A DNA stretch of 64,000 bases from Bradyrhizobium sp. 190 (GTDB lineage Bacteria; Pseudomonadota; Alphaproteobacteria; Rhizobiales; Xanthobacteraceae). A program made the position numbers and the translations under genes. Of this stretch, positions 34,232 to 42,718 are shown piece by piece (position 1 is the first letter of the stretch; each line of letters opens with the position of its first letter). The DNA is taken from positions 186,001-250,000 of the forward strand of contig NZ_JADPJL010000023.1 of the NCBI RefSeq assembly GCF_023073415.1, read 5' to 3'. Below the pieces are notes generated by a model, which made no database searches, was not told where the DNA came from, and was given only the letters and a program-made list of their open reading frames with translations.

Positions 34232-36094
34232 ATGACCTTCGCCGCCGCAAGCGGTGACAATTCACGCAGTCTGTTCGCGATCCCTGCGATTGTCGCCGAC
34301 CGCCGCGCCGACGGCAGCATTCTGGTCAAGTCGACCGTGCCGCTTCAGCCGGGTGCGCGTTGCATCGGCGACTGGCTGGAGCATTGGGCGCGGCAGGCGC
34401 CGGACCGGATCTTTGTCGCCGATCGCGCCAGCACCGATGCGCCGTGGTCGACCGTCACGTACAGGGACGCCTTGCAACAGGTGCGTTCGGCAGCCGCCTG
34501 GATCCTCGCGCAAGGGCTGAGCGCCGAGCGGCCGCTGGTGATCTTGTCCGACAACAGCGTCGAGCATGCGCTGTTCGCGCTCGCGGCCCAGCACGTCGGC
34601 GTACCGTCGGCCGCGATCTCGCCGGCCTATTCGCTGATGTCCAGAGACTTCGACAAGCTCAGGAGCATGGTCGAACTGCTCGGGCCCGGCGCGATCTATG
34701 TTTCCGGTACAAAACCGTTTGCTGCGGCGCTGTCGGCGATCCAGCCGCTGCATTCGGCCACGATCGTCAGCGGCAGCGCCGGGGACGCCGGCGCCATCTC
34801 GTTTCGCAACATCGCGGCCACGCCGGAAACGCCTGACGTTGGGAGAGCTTTCGCCGCGATCACGCCCGACACGATCGCAAAGTTCCTGTTCACGTCAGGC
34901 TCGACCGGCACGCCGAAGGCCGTGATCAACACCCAGCGTATGCTGACCTCGAGCCAGCAGGCCAAGGCGCAGACTTGGTCGTTCCTCGAAGACAGCGACG
35001 ATGATCTTGTGATCCTCGACTGGCTGCCGTGGAGCCATACCTTCGGCGCTAACCACAATTTCAATCTGGTGCTACGCAATGGCGGCACGCTCTATGTCGA
35101 CGGCGGCAAGCCGGCGCCGGGGCTGTTTGCGACGTCGCTTTCCAATCTGCGCAGCGTGATGCCGACGGTCTATTTCAACGTGCCGCGCGGTTTTGACATG
35201 CTGATCGCAGCGCTGCGCGGCGATGATGAGTTGCGCAAGAAATTCTTCAACGAGGTGAAATTCGCCTTCTACGCCGGCGCTGCGCTACCGCAGAATCTCT
35301 GGGATGCGCTGGAAGAACTCTCGATCAAGACGGTCGGCCGAGCGCTGCCGATGGTGTCGGCCTGGGGTTCGACGGAGACGTCGCCGCTCGCCACCGATTG
35401 CCACTTCCAGGCAAAGCGCTCCGGCAATATCGGCGTGCCGATCCCGGGGACTGAACTGAAGCTGGTGCCGTCGGGCGACAAAATGGAGGTGCGCGTGCGC
35501 GGCCCGAACGTCACGCCCGGCTACTGGAAGGCGCCGGAACTGACGGCGCAGGCGTTCGATGCCGAAGGCTTCTATTTGATCGGCGACGCCGTGACCTTCG
35601 CCGATCCGGCGCGTCCCGAACTCGGGCTGTTTTTCGACGGCCGCGTCGCTGAGGATTTCAAGCTCAATTCCGGCACCTGGGTCAATGTCGGCTCCTTGCG
35701 CGTGGCGGGTATCGCAGCGCTGGCGCCGCTGGCTCAGGATATCGTGGTCACCGGCCACGGCAGCGACGAAGTCCGCTTCCTGGTGTTTCCGAACATCGCG
35801 GCCTGCCGGGCGCATGCCGGTCTATCAGACAGTGCCGATGTGAAAGACGTGATTGGCCACGACAAGGTTCGCAACACGATCGCGCAAGGCGTTGCAAAGC
35901 TGAAGGCGCAGAGCGGCAATTCGTCCGGCCATGCGACGCGGGCGCTGCTGCTGGCCGAGATCGCCTCCGTCGACGGCGGCGAGATCACCGACAAGGGCTA
36001 CATCAACCAGCGCGCGGTGCTGACGCGGCGCGCGGGCGCGGTAGCAACGCTGGACGACGATTCGTCGGCCGAATGGATCGGTTGCGCCGGCTGA
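34232..36094 (+). CDS. Feruloyl-CoA synthase-like acyl-CoA ligase
   Basis: A 620-residue member of the ANL adenylate-forming superfamily. The phosphate-binding loop reads FTSGSTGTPKAV (about residues 218-229), with AWGSTETSP near 376 and GDAVTF/DGRVAEDFKL at the hinge. The length and lack of a usual C-terminal PTGK lysine segment (instead a tail with HATRALLLAE) are typical of feruloyl-CoA synthases. It would activate a phenylpropenoid or related aromatic acid with CoA and ATP in the cytoplasm. Divergent MarR gene and operator support induction by the pathway. Ferulate or p-coumarate are likely but not proven substrates; no enoyl-CoA hydratase gene follows. Confidence 0.87.
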   Translation: MTFAAASGDNSRSLFAIPAIVADRRADGSILVKSTVPLQPGARCIGDWLEHWARQAPDRIFVADRASTDAPWSTVTYRDALQQVRSAAAWILAQGLSAERPLVILSDNSVEHALFALAAQHVGVPSAAISPAYSLMSRDFDKLRSMVELLGPGAIYVSGTKPFAAALSAIQPLHSATIVSGSAGDAGAISFRNIAATPETPDVGRAFAAITPDTIAKFLFTSGSTGTPKAVINTQRMLTSSQQAKAQTWSFLEDSDDDLVILDWLPWSHTFGANHNFNLVLRNGGTLYVDGGKPAPGLFATSLSNLRSVMPTVYFNVPRGFDMLIAALRGDDELRKKFFNEVKFAFYAGAALPQNLWDALEELSIKTVGRALPMVSAWGSTETSPLATDCHFQAKRSGNIGVPIPGTELKLVPSGDKMEVRVRGPNVTPGYWKAPELTAQAFDAEGFYLIGDAVTFADPARPELGLFFDGRVAEDFKLNSGTWVNVGSLRVAGIAALAPLAQDIVVTGHGSDEVRFLVFPNIAACRAHAGLSDSADVKDVIGHDKVRNTIAQGVAKLKAQSGNSSGHATRALLLAEIASVDGGEITDKGYINQRAVLTRRAGAVATLDDDSSAEWIGCAG

Positions 36095-36105
36095 GACCCT
36101 GCGCC

Positions 36106-36642
36106 TCAAAATCCGTTCTTGTGCGCTTCGACCAGCCGCACCAGCATCTGCAGAAAGGCTGTTTGCTCGGGCTTGCTGAGCGCGGAAAGCGTCTGCGCAT
36201 TGAAACTCTGGCCCAGCCGGCTGGCCTCGTCGGCGCGCCTCTCGCCTGCCGCGCTCAGGCTGAGCTCGACCGCCCGCTTGTCCCGCGTGGACCGCTTACG
36301 CTTGAGAATTCCGGTCTCCTCCATCCGCGACAGGATTTTTACCAGGTTGGGCAGTTGCATTTTCAGCACGGCGGCCAGCTCGCTCTGCGTCACCGTCTTG
36401 TTGTCACGCACCGCGACGAGGATGGCGTATTCGAGCGGCGAGAGCTTTAGCGATTCGAAATACGGATAAAACGCCTCGAAATTCTGCAACTGCAGGATCC
36501 GGATCATGAAACCCGGGGTCTGCTGTAGCGCGGTGAGATCGAGTTCCCGGTCCGCATCCGGCTCGGCCGTCTTGGCCGCCCCGTTACCCTTGCGCGTCGA
36601 AGCTTTGGCGATTCTTCCCATGGGCAATAGCTCGCACGCCAT
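36106..36642 (-). CDS. MarR-family regulator
   Basis: A regulator of about 178 residues with a Lys/Ala-rich N-terminus and a MarR winged helix (VTQSELAAVLKMQLPNLVKI, then a wing with KRSTRDKRAVEL). It converges on the CoA ligase gene and is divergent from the LivK-type binding-protein gene at 36734. A 15-bp palindrome lies between them. It probably represses the binding-protein gene and itself in response to an aromatic acid or its CoA ester. Start codons ATG 36642, GTG 36645 and ATG 36621 are all possible; none has an ideal ribosome site. Confidence 0.86.
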   Translation of the reverse strand: MACELLPMGRIAKASTRKGNGAAKTAEPDADRELDLTALQQTPGFMIRILQLQNFEAFYPYFESLKLSPLEYAILVAVRDNKTVTQSELAAVLKMQLPNLVKILSRMEETGILKRKRSTRDKRAVELSLSAAGERRADEASRLGQSFNAQTLSALSKPEQTAFLQMLVRLVEAHKNGF

Positions 36643-36668
36643 CACGTGAATTGACAATCCTCAAAATA

Positions 36669-36683
36669 CTTATAAGTTATAAG
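36669..36683. promoter_or_regulatory. Probable MarR operator, CTTATAA-G-TTATAAG
   Basis: Two seven-base half-sites in perfect inverted symmetry around one base, between the divergent MarR gene and the binding-protein gene. The site is A/T-rich in an otherwise GC-rich region and could also contain a -10 element. Confidence 0.7.
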
Positions 36684-36733
36684 CAATTTCGAAGTGGTCG
36701 CGAAGGCCGCCTTTTCCATACAGGAGGGAATGC

Positions 36734-37957
36734 ATGCGACAGTTTTTTCGCACAGGAATGCTCGTTGCCGCGCTCGGCGGCATGTTTGCCGGCGCGGCCC
36801 AAAGCCAAGCCTATGCCCAGGATCGCGTCCGCATCGGCGTGCTGAACGACCAGTCCGGCGTGTTTGCGACCTACCAGGGTGTCGGTTCGGCGATCGCGGC
36901 CCAGATGGCGGTCGAGGATTACGGCGGCAAGGCCGCCGGCAAGCCGGTGGAGGTCGTCTCCGCCGATCACCAGAACAAGCCTGATATCGGTGTTGGCATC
37001 GCGCGGCGCTGGTATGAAAACGAAAGCGTCGACGCGATCTTCGACCTGCCGAACTCGGCAATCGCGCTCGCGGTTGCCGCCATCTCCGAGCAGAAGAACA
37101 AGGTATTCATCGGTTCCGGCGCCGGAACGGCGCTGCTGACCGGCGAAAAATGCACGCCCAATACCGTGCACTGGACCTATGACACCTACGCTTACGGGCG
37201 CGGTCTCGGCAAGGCGGTGGTGGCGCAGGGTGGCAAGAAATGGTTCTTCCTCACCGCCGATTATGCGTTCGGTCACGATCTCGAAAAGCAGGCCATGGAA
37301 GCCGTGAAGGCATCCGGCGGCGAAGTGCTCGGCGCCGTGCGCCATCCGCTCGGCACCGCCGACTACGCCTCCTTCCTGCTGCAGGCGCAGGCCTCGGGCG
37401 CCGATATCGTCGGCGTGGCGAATGCTGGCGACGACACCATCACCTCGATCAAGCAGGCGGCGGAATTTGGATTGACCCGGAAGCAGAAGCTGGTCGGGCT
37501 GATTCTCGGCATGAACGGCATTCCCGCGCTCGGCCTGAAGGCGGCGCAGGGCGCGCAGATCATGAATCCATTCTATTGGGATTTGAACGACGGCACGCGC
37601 GCCTTCGCCAAGCGCTTTGCCCAACGTCATCCGCAGAACAATTATCCCAACGACATGCAGGCCGGTGTCTACGCATCCGTGCTGCATTACCTGAAGGCCG
37701 TCGACAAGGCCGGCGGCGCCGCCGACGGCAAGGCCGTGGTCGCGGCGATGAAGGCGATGCCGACCGACGATCCGCTGTTCGGCAAGGGAACCATCCGCAG
37801 CGACGGGCGTAAGATTCACCCGTTCTATCTGCTTGAGGTAAAGAAGCCCGAGGAGTCCAGTTCGAAGTGGGACCTGTTGAAGGTCGTGGCTACAATTCCG
37901 GGCGATCAGGCGTTTCGTCCCGAGAGCGAAGGTAATTGCCCGCTGGTCAAGAAATGA
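36734..37957 (+). CDS. LivK-type ABC substrate-binding protein (probable aromatic acid binder)
   Basis: A 407-residue periplasmic protein. Residues 1-29 are a signal peptide ending SQAYAQ. The type 1 binding-protein core starts RVRIGVLNDQSGVFATYQG and contains YGGKAAGKPVEVVSADHQNK and NDMQAGVYASVLHYLKAV. Relatives in Rhodopseudomonas bind benzoate derivatives, p-coumarate or other lignin monomers rather than amino acids. It is an orphan: no liv permease genes follow, and a strong terminator hairpin comes next. It shares about half its visible motifs with the binding protein at 40481, so they are paralogues. Confidence 0.9.
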   Translation: MRQFFRTGMLVAALGGMFAGAAQSQAYAQDRVRIGVLNDQSGVFATYQGVGSAIAAQMAVEDYGGKAAGKPVEVVSADHQNKPDIGVGIARRWYENESVDAIFDLPNSAIALAVAAISEQKNKVFIGSGAGTALLTGEKCTPNTVHWTYDTYAYGRGLGKAVVAQGGKKWFFLTADYAFGHDLEKQAMEAVKASGGEVLGAVRHPLGTADYASFLLQAQASGADIVGVANAGDDTITSIKQAAEFGLTRKQKLVGLILGMNGIPALGLKAAQGAQIMNPFYWDLNDGTRAFAKRFAQRHPQNNYPNDMQAGVYASVLHYLKAVDKAGGAADGKAVVAAMKAMPTDDPLFGKGTIRSDGRKIHPFYLLEVKKPEESSSKWDLLKVVATIPGDQAFRPESEGNCPLVKK

Positions 37958-37965
37958 TCTGATCG

Positions 37966-37995
37966 GGCCGCGGCCGGCAGGAACCGGCCGCGGCC
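37966..37995 (+). terminator. Strong hairpin terminator after the LivK-type gene
   Basis: A perfect 12-base stem, GGCCGCGGCCGG with CCGGCCGCGGCC, and a six-base loop, starting nine bases after the stop codon. It is followed by GAAAA rather than a T-run, so it may work with Rho or as an mRNA 3' stabiliser. Confidence 0.7.
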
Positions 37996-38025
37996 GAAAA
38001 TCGACCTTCGAGGCTTGTCGTTTAT

Positions 38026-38039
38026 GTTGCCAAGGCAAC
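38026..38039. promoter_or_regulatory. Operator-like inverted repeat GTTGCCAAGGCAAC
   Basis: GTTGCC and GGCAAC around AA, a form often bound by MarR-type dimers. It is not next to the start of any convincing gene: the gene to the right (38216-38746) runs toward it. The 258 bp between 37958 and 38215 otherwise hold only the terminator. It may be a leftover promoter region of a lost gene. Confidence 0.4.
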
Positions 38040-38215
38040 TAATTTGTGAGAGCCTGTTTTCAACAAGCGGCCTCTCGCAGAGCACAGAGATTGCCGGGCT
38101 GCGCAGGGAGAAACGGATGTTTGGGCGTGTCGGATCGCCACGACACAGTGCGGTAGGGCGTGCGCAGCGCGATGGCGGCAGCATCGTTCAGCGCGGCGCG
38201 GCCAGCGCGTTCCGC

Positions 38216-38746
38216 TTAGTCCCGGGTGTCGACTTCGCCCGCGCCTTTTACGGCATCGAGATTGCCGTGAACCCGCAGCAGCAGCCCGATCAAGGTCTCG
38301 CGTTCCGGCTTGCTCAGGCACGAGAGGAGGCGGCGTTCGCGCTCGAGCGCGACCGCGATGACCTGGTCGTGGGTGGTAAAGCCCTTCGCGGTCAGCGAGA
38401 TCGAATGGGTGCGTCCATCCTGCCGGTCGGCCCTGATGCTGACCAGCCCGCGCTCCTCCATGCCGGCCAGTGTTCGGCTGACCGGTCCCTTGTCGAAACC
38501 GATGACGTGGCAGATGCGCGCCGCCGAAATTTCCGGCTCGATTGCGAGCAGCGACAGGATCCGCCATTCCGTGACGTTGACCCCAAAGCGCTTCTGGTAA
38601 ACGACGGTCGCGCTGCGCGACAATTTGTTGGCAATGAAGGTGATGAGCGCCGGGACGTAGCGGTCGAGGTCGAGCACCTGTTCGGCGCGTCCGCTCCTGC
38701 CTGCCGTGCCCGCGCGGGGGGCGCGCGCCTGTCTGTTCCTGCTCAT
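38216..38746 (-). CDS. MarR-family regulator
   Basis: A 176-residue regulator with an Arg/Ala-rich N-terminus, the winged-helix segments ISAARICHVIGFDKGPVSRT and RADRQDGRTHSISL, and a long C-terminal dimer helix. It is divergent from the CYP199-like P450 gene and is its likely regulator. The start ATG 38746 has GGAAGAGC upstream; in-frame ATG 38779 and a further start would overlap the P450 promoter. Ligand unknown, probably a substituted benzoate. Confidence 0.88.
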   Translation of the reverse strand: MSRNRQARAPRAGTAGRSGRAEQVLDLDRYVPALITFIANKLSRSATVVYQKRFGVNVTEWRILSLLAIEPEISAARICHVIGFDKGPVSRTLAGMEERGLVSIRADRQDGRTHSISLTAKGFTTHDQVIAVALERERRLLSCLSKPERETLIGLLLRVHGNLDAVKGAGEVDTRD

Positions 38747-38826
38747 GCTCTTCCGAAGCCGCTCCAGCGTTCCAGACATAGAGACTGCGCACACCACTCT
38801 GCAAGAACATTATGCAGGAGACCCAC

Positions 38827-40062
38827 ATGAGCGCGACCTCCCGCACAGATTCTGTAACCCCGGAGCGGGGCGCACCGGCCGGTGTGCCAAGCCTGGACGT
38901 GGACCCGTTCTCGAACGAGTTTTTCGAGGATCCGCACGCGATCCACGACACCCTCCGCGAGGCCGGGCCGCTGGTATGGCTCGACAAATGGGGCGTCTAC
39001 GGCGTGGCACGCTATGCGGAGGTGCATGCCGTCCTCAACGATCCCCTGACGTTCTGTTCGAGCCGCGGCGTGGGCCTGAGCGATTTCGCCAAGGAAAAGC
39101 CGTGGCGTCCGCAAAGCATCATTCTTGAGGCAGATCCGCCGGCGCATACCAGGACGCGCACGGTGCTCGCCCAGGTGCTGTCGCCGACGGCGATGAAAGG
39201 GGTCCGCGAACATTTCACGGCGATGGCCGCCGCCAAGGTCGACGAGTTGCTGGCGCGCGGCAGTTTCGACGCGGTTGCCGATCTCGCGGAGGCCTATCCG
39301 CTCTCGGTGTTCCCCGATGCGATGGGCCTGAAGCAGGAGGGGCGCGAGAACCTGCTGCCCTATGCCAGTCTCGTCTTCAACTCCTTCGGGCCGCCGAACC
39401 AGTTGCGTCAGGAGGCGATCGAACGCTCGGCGCCGCATCAGGCCTATGTCGCCGCGCAGTGCCAGCGCGAAAACCTCGCCCCTGGCGGCTTTGGCGCCTG
39501 TGTCCATGCCCGCGCCGATGCGGGCGACATCACGCCGGAAGAGGCGCCGCTATTGGTGCGCTCGCTGCTTTCGGCCGGGCTCGACACAACAGTCAACGGC
39601 ATCGGCGCCGCGGTCTATTGCCTGGCGCGCTTTCCCGATCAGCTCGCGCGGCTGCGCAGTGATCCGACCCTGGCGCGCAATGCGTTCGAGGAGGCGATCC
39701 GCTACGAAAGCCCGGTGCAGACCTTCTTCCGCACCACGACGCGGGAAGTCGAACTCGCCGGCCATCGCATCGGTGAAGGCGAGAAGGTGCTGATGTTCCT
39801 CGGCGCCGCCAACCGCGATCCACGGCGCTGGGAAAACCCTGACAGCTACGATGTGACCCGCCGCACCTCCGGCCATGTCGGGTTCGGCTCGGGCATCCAT
39901 ATGTGCGTCGGCCAGCTCCTGGCGCGCGTCGAAGGCGAGGTGATGCTGGCGGCAATAGCACGCAAGGTTGCAAGCATCCAGATCACCGGCCCGGTGAAGC
40001 GCCGCTACAACAACACGCTGCGCGGCCTCGAAAGCCTGCCCATTACGATTTCTCCGGCCTGA
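38827..40062 (+). CDS. Cytochrome P450, CYP199A-like (para-substituted benzoate monooxygenase)
   Basis: A 411-residue soluble P450. The haem Cys360 is in FGSGIHMCVGQ, the ExxR pair is in EEAIRYES, and the I-helix reads SAGLDTT (Asp253, Thr254). Four residues known to hold the substrate carboxylate in CYP199A4 (Arg92, Ser95, Arg243, Ser244) correspond with a constant +2 offset to Arg94, Ser97, Arg245 and Ser246 here. This strongly suggests para-substituted benzoates, such as 4-methoxybenzoate, as substrates for O-dealkylation or hydroxylation. A [2Fe-2S] ferredoxin gene follows after 10 bp. Its reductase is not in the window. Start ATG 38827 has GGAG upstream. Confidence 0.9.
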   Translation: MSATSRTDSVTPERGAPAGVPSLDVDPFSNEFFEDPHAIHDTLREAGPLVWLDKWGVYGVARYAEVHAVLNDPLTFCSSRGVGLSDFAKEKPWRPQSIILEADPPAHTRTRTVLAQVLSPTAMKGVREHFTAMAAAKVDELLARGSFDAVADLAEAYPLSVFPDAMGLKQEGRENLLPYASLVFNSFGPPNQLRQEAIERSAPHQAYVAAQCQRENLAPGGFGACVHARADAGDITPEEAPLLVRSLLSAGLDTTVNGIGAAVYCLARFPDQLARLRSDPTLARNAFEEAIRYESPVQTFFRTTTREVELAGHRIGEGEKVLMFLGAANRDPRRWENPDSYDVTRRTSGHVGFGSGIHMCVGQLLARVEGEVMLAAIARKVASIQITGPVKRRYNNTLRGLESLPITISPA

Positions 40063-40072
40063 CGGACCGCGC

Positions 40073-40396
40073 ATGCCAAGCATCACCTTCATCCATTCCG
40101 ACGGACGCCGGCAGCCCATCGAGGCGAGCGAGGGCGAAAGCGCCATGCAGGCCGCGACGCGGCAGGACATCAACGGAATCTTGGCGGAATGCGGCGGCAA
40201 CGCCATGTGCGCCACTTGCCATGTCTATGTCGATGAGGCCTGGCTCGCCCGCCTGCCGGCCATGAGCGACGATGAGGACGCGCTGCTGGATGGCGCTGCG
40301 GCTGATCGGCTACCCAACAGCCGCCTGTCCTGCCAGATCAAGTTCGCCGCCGATCTCGATGGTTTGGTCCTCAACCTGCCGGACCGGCAATTGTGA
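40073..40396 (+). CDS. [2Fe-2S] ferredoxin, redox partner of the P450
   Basis: A 107-residue ferredoxin of the adrenodoxin/putidaredoxin class. The cluster ligands are visible in ECGGNAMCATCHVYV (C-x5-C-x2-C) and a fourth Cys in RLSCQIKF. It starts 10 bp after the P450 stop, matching the CYP199A2-palustrisredoxin arrangement of Rhodopseudomonas. It would pass electrons from an NADH-dependent reductase to the P450. The reductase must be encoded elsewhere. Confidence 0.93.
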   Translation: MPSITFIHSDGRRQPIEASEGESAMQAATRQDINGILAECGGNAMCATCHVYVDEAWLARLPAMSDDEDALLDGAAADRLPNSRLSCQIKFAADLDGLVLNLPDRQL

Positions 40397-40480
40397 CGGC
40401 GTCATCGCCCGATATCGCACAGTGAAGTCAAACCCGGCGAAGCCCGGGAAACCAAGAATCAAATTCCAAGGGAGAGAACA

Positions 40481-41695
40481 ATGAAGGTTTACAGGTTAGG
40501 TTTGGCGCTTGCCTTGTCATGCGCGATGTCGGGCGCGGCGCGCGCGGATATTTCCGACAGCGTCGTCCGCGTCGGCGTGCTCAACGATATCTCCGGGATC
40601 TTCCAGGACACCAACGGCATGGGCTCGGTGGAAGCCGCGCGGATGGCGGCGGAGGATTTCAACGGCGGCGGCAAGGGTATCAAGGTCGAAATCGTCTACG
40701 CCGATCACCAGAACAAGGCCGACGTGGGTTCGGCGATCGTGCGCAAATGGCTCGATGTGGACGGCGTCGATGCCGTGGTCGACGTGCCGAATTCCGCCGT
40801 CGGCCTCACCATCAATTCGCTGCTGCGCGATAGCCGCATGACGTTCCTGGCGTCATCGACCGCCAGTTCAGACCTGACCGGCAAGGCCTGTTCGCCGAAC
40901 ACCATCCAGTGGGTCAACGATGCCTGGGCGACCGGCAACTCCACGGCGGCGGCGATGATGGCACGCGGCGGCAAGGAATGGTACTTCATCACGGTGAATT
41001 TCGCGCTTGGCCAGGGCATCGAGGCCGAAGCTACCAACTACATCGAGAAGCACGGCGGCAAGGTGCTGGGCTCGGCCAAGCATCCACTCAACACGCCGGA
41101 TTTTGCTTCGCTGTTGCTGCAAGCGCAGGCCTCCAAGGCCAAGGTGATCGGGCTCGCCAATGCCGGTGGCGACACCGTCAACGCGGTGAAGCAGGCGGCC
41201 GAGTTCGGTCTTCAGCAAAGCGGCCAGACCATGGTGGCGTTCCTGCTGTTCATCAACGACGTCCACGGCATGGGATTGAAGGTCGGCCAGGGCCTGCAAC
41301 TGTTCGAGGCGTTCTATTGGGACATGGATGACGACACCCGCGCGTTTGCCAAACGCTTCGCGGCGCGGCCGGGCGTGAACGGCAAGATGCCGAGCGGCAA
41401 CCAGGCCGGCGTCTATGCTTCCACGCTGGCCTATCTCAACGCGGTGGCGGCGACCGGCAGTGACCACGCCAAGGATGCGGTGCCGCAGATGAAGAAGTTC
41501 AAGGGCAAGGACAAGCTGTTCGGCGATGTCACCATCCGCCAGGACGGCCGCGTCATTCACCCGATGTACCTGTTCGAGGTGAAGAAGCCGGAAGAGTCGA
41601 AATATCCTTACGATTACTACAAGCTGGTCTCGACCATCCCGGCCGATCAGGCGTTCCGCCCGCTCGCTGATGGCGGCTGTTCGCTGGTGAAGTGA
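40481..41695 (+). CDS. LivK-type ABC substrate-binding protein (probable aromatic acid binder)
   Basis: A 404-residue periplasmic protein with a short signal peptide (GLALALSCAMSGAARA). The core starts VVRVGVLNDISGIFQDTNG and has NGKMPSGNQAGVYASTLAYL. It is paralogous to the protein at 36734: both share YADHQNK/SADHQNK, KEWYFITVNFALG/KKWFFLTADYAFG and a PADQAFRP-type C-terminus. It lies 84 bp after the ferredoxin gene on the same strand, so it is probably expressed with the P450 and captures its substrate. No permease genes follow. Confidence 0.9.
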   Translation: MKVYRLGLALALSCAMSGAARADISDSVVRVGVLNDISGIFQDTNGMGSVEAARMAAEDFNGGGKGIKVEIVYADHQNKADVGSAIVRKWLDVDGVDAVVDVPNSAVGLTINSLLRDSRMTFLASSTASSDLTGKACSPNTIQWVNDAWATGNSTAAAMMARGGKEWYFITVNFALGQGIEAEATNYIEKHGGKVLGSAKHPLNTPDFASLLLQAQASKAKVIGLANAGGDTVNAVKQAAEFGLQQSGQTMVAFLLFINDVHGMGLKVGQGLQLFEAFYWDMDDDTRAFAKRFAARPGVNGKMPSGNQAGVYASTLAYLNAVAATGSDHAKDAVPQMKKFKGKDKLFGDVTIRQDGRVIHPMYLFEVKKPEESKYPYDYYKLVSTIPADQAFRPLADGGCSLVK

Positions 41696-41754
41696 GGCAG
41701 GGCCGACCTCCGGGGCCGGGCAGGGGAACGAGCCCGGCACAGCTTCCGCGAAGC

Positions 41755-41778
41755 AGGCCACACGGGGTAGTGTGGCCT
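41755..41778 (+). terminator. Hairpin AGGCCACAC / GTGTGGCCT
   Basis: A nine-base perfect stem with a six-base loop in the 113-bp gap between the binding-protein gene and the LuxR-type gene. A second inverted pair (GCCGGGC / GCCCGGC) lies just upstream. No T-run follows. The LuxR-type gene has its own strong ribosome site. Confidence 0.55.
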
Positions 41779-41808
41779 GAAAGCGGAAGGGTTACACAGG
41801 AGGAAATC

Positions 41809-42600
41809 ATGACTGGTGCGGCTCTTGCGCCTCCCGTGACGAGCGATATCACGCCTGCGGTGCTGGCGATCGGCCGGCCTGAATTTGCGCAATCCTTGAT
41901 CGCAACGCTACGCCGGGTGGCGGATGTTGGTCACTGCATGGTATTTTCGTTCGCGAGCGAACGCTCTGCGCGCTGCCTGCTAAACATCGGTAACATTCCG
42001 ATCGGCGCCGAACTCGGCGCTGCCTACTCGGACCATTTTCACTTCGCCGATCCGAACCGGGATGCAATCTTCCGGGAGCAGGCCATCGACAGGCCGGTCG
42101 TGCTGCCGGCCTTCGCCCGCCGCATGTACGGCGGCAAGTACCGCAAGATCTTCTTTGAGGATTCCGGGATCGTCGACAAATTGGCGGTCGCGATCTGGGT
42201 CGGGCAGATCTGCTTCTATGTCAACTTCTACCGAACCACATCGCAGGGACGTTTCGCCGGCGACGAGGTCGAGCGCTTGCGGGCGGTTGCACCGGCTGTC
42301 AGCGCCGCGGTGGCGCGTCATTTCCAGCACCAGCCGGCGTCGCAGGACGATCCGGTCCGCATGCTCGAAACCCTGTTTGCTTCCAGCGAGCCGTTCGCGC
42401 GCCTGACCGGCCGCGAGAAGCAGGTGTGCCTGCGCATCGTTTCCGGCCTCAGTTCGGAAGCGATCTCCGCCGATCTCGACATCGGCCTGCAATCGACCCT
42501 GACCTATCGCAAGCGCGCCTATGAGAAGCTCGGCATTTCCTCTCAGAACGAACTGTTTGCGATCGCGCTGCGTCTGCTCGCGGCACGCAGCATGAACTGA
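41809..42600 (+). CDS. LuxR-type transcriptional regulator
   Basis: A 263-residue regulator. The C-terminal helix-turn-helix (about residues 200-260) reads LTGREKQVCLRIVSGLSSEA and then ISADLDIGLQSTLTYRKRAYEKLG, typical of GerE/LuxR domains. The N-terminal 190 residues have no acyl-homoserine-lactone motif that I can recognise and may bind a small aromatic ligand. AGGAGG lies just upstream of ATG 41809. It sits between the CYP199-like cluster and a second P450 gene and may regulate either. Confidence 0.88.
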   Translation: MTGAALAPPVTSDITPAVLAIGRPEFAQSLIATLRRVADVGHCMVFSFASERSARCLLNIGNIPIGAELGAAYSDHFHFADPNRDAIFREQAIDRPVVLPAFARRMYGGKYRKIFFEDSGIVDKLAVAIWVGQICFYVNFYRTTSQGRFAGDEVERLRAVAPAVSAAVARHFQHQPASQDDPVRMLETLFASSEPFARLTGREKQVCLRIVSGLSSEAISADLDIGLQSTLTYRKRAYEKLGISSQNELFAIALRLLAARSMN

Positions 42601-42718
42601 GGCAGAAGCCTCCGTTATCAGCGGCAGGCGCGTCAGACCAGTTTGTCCCAAGCTGTAGGGACAGACGGCTTCTCCTTGCGGAGCTAGCATCCGGCCTTGC
42701 CGAACCCGGAGGCCGATC

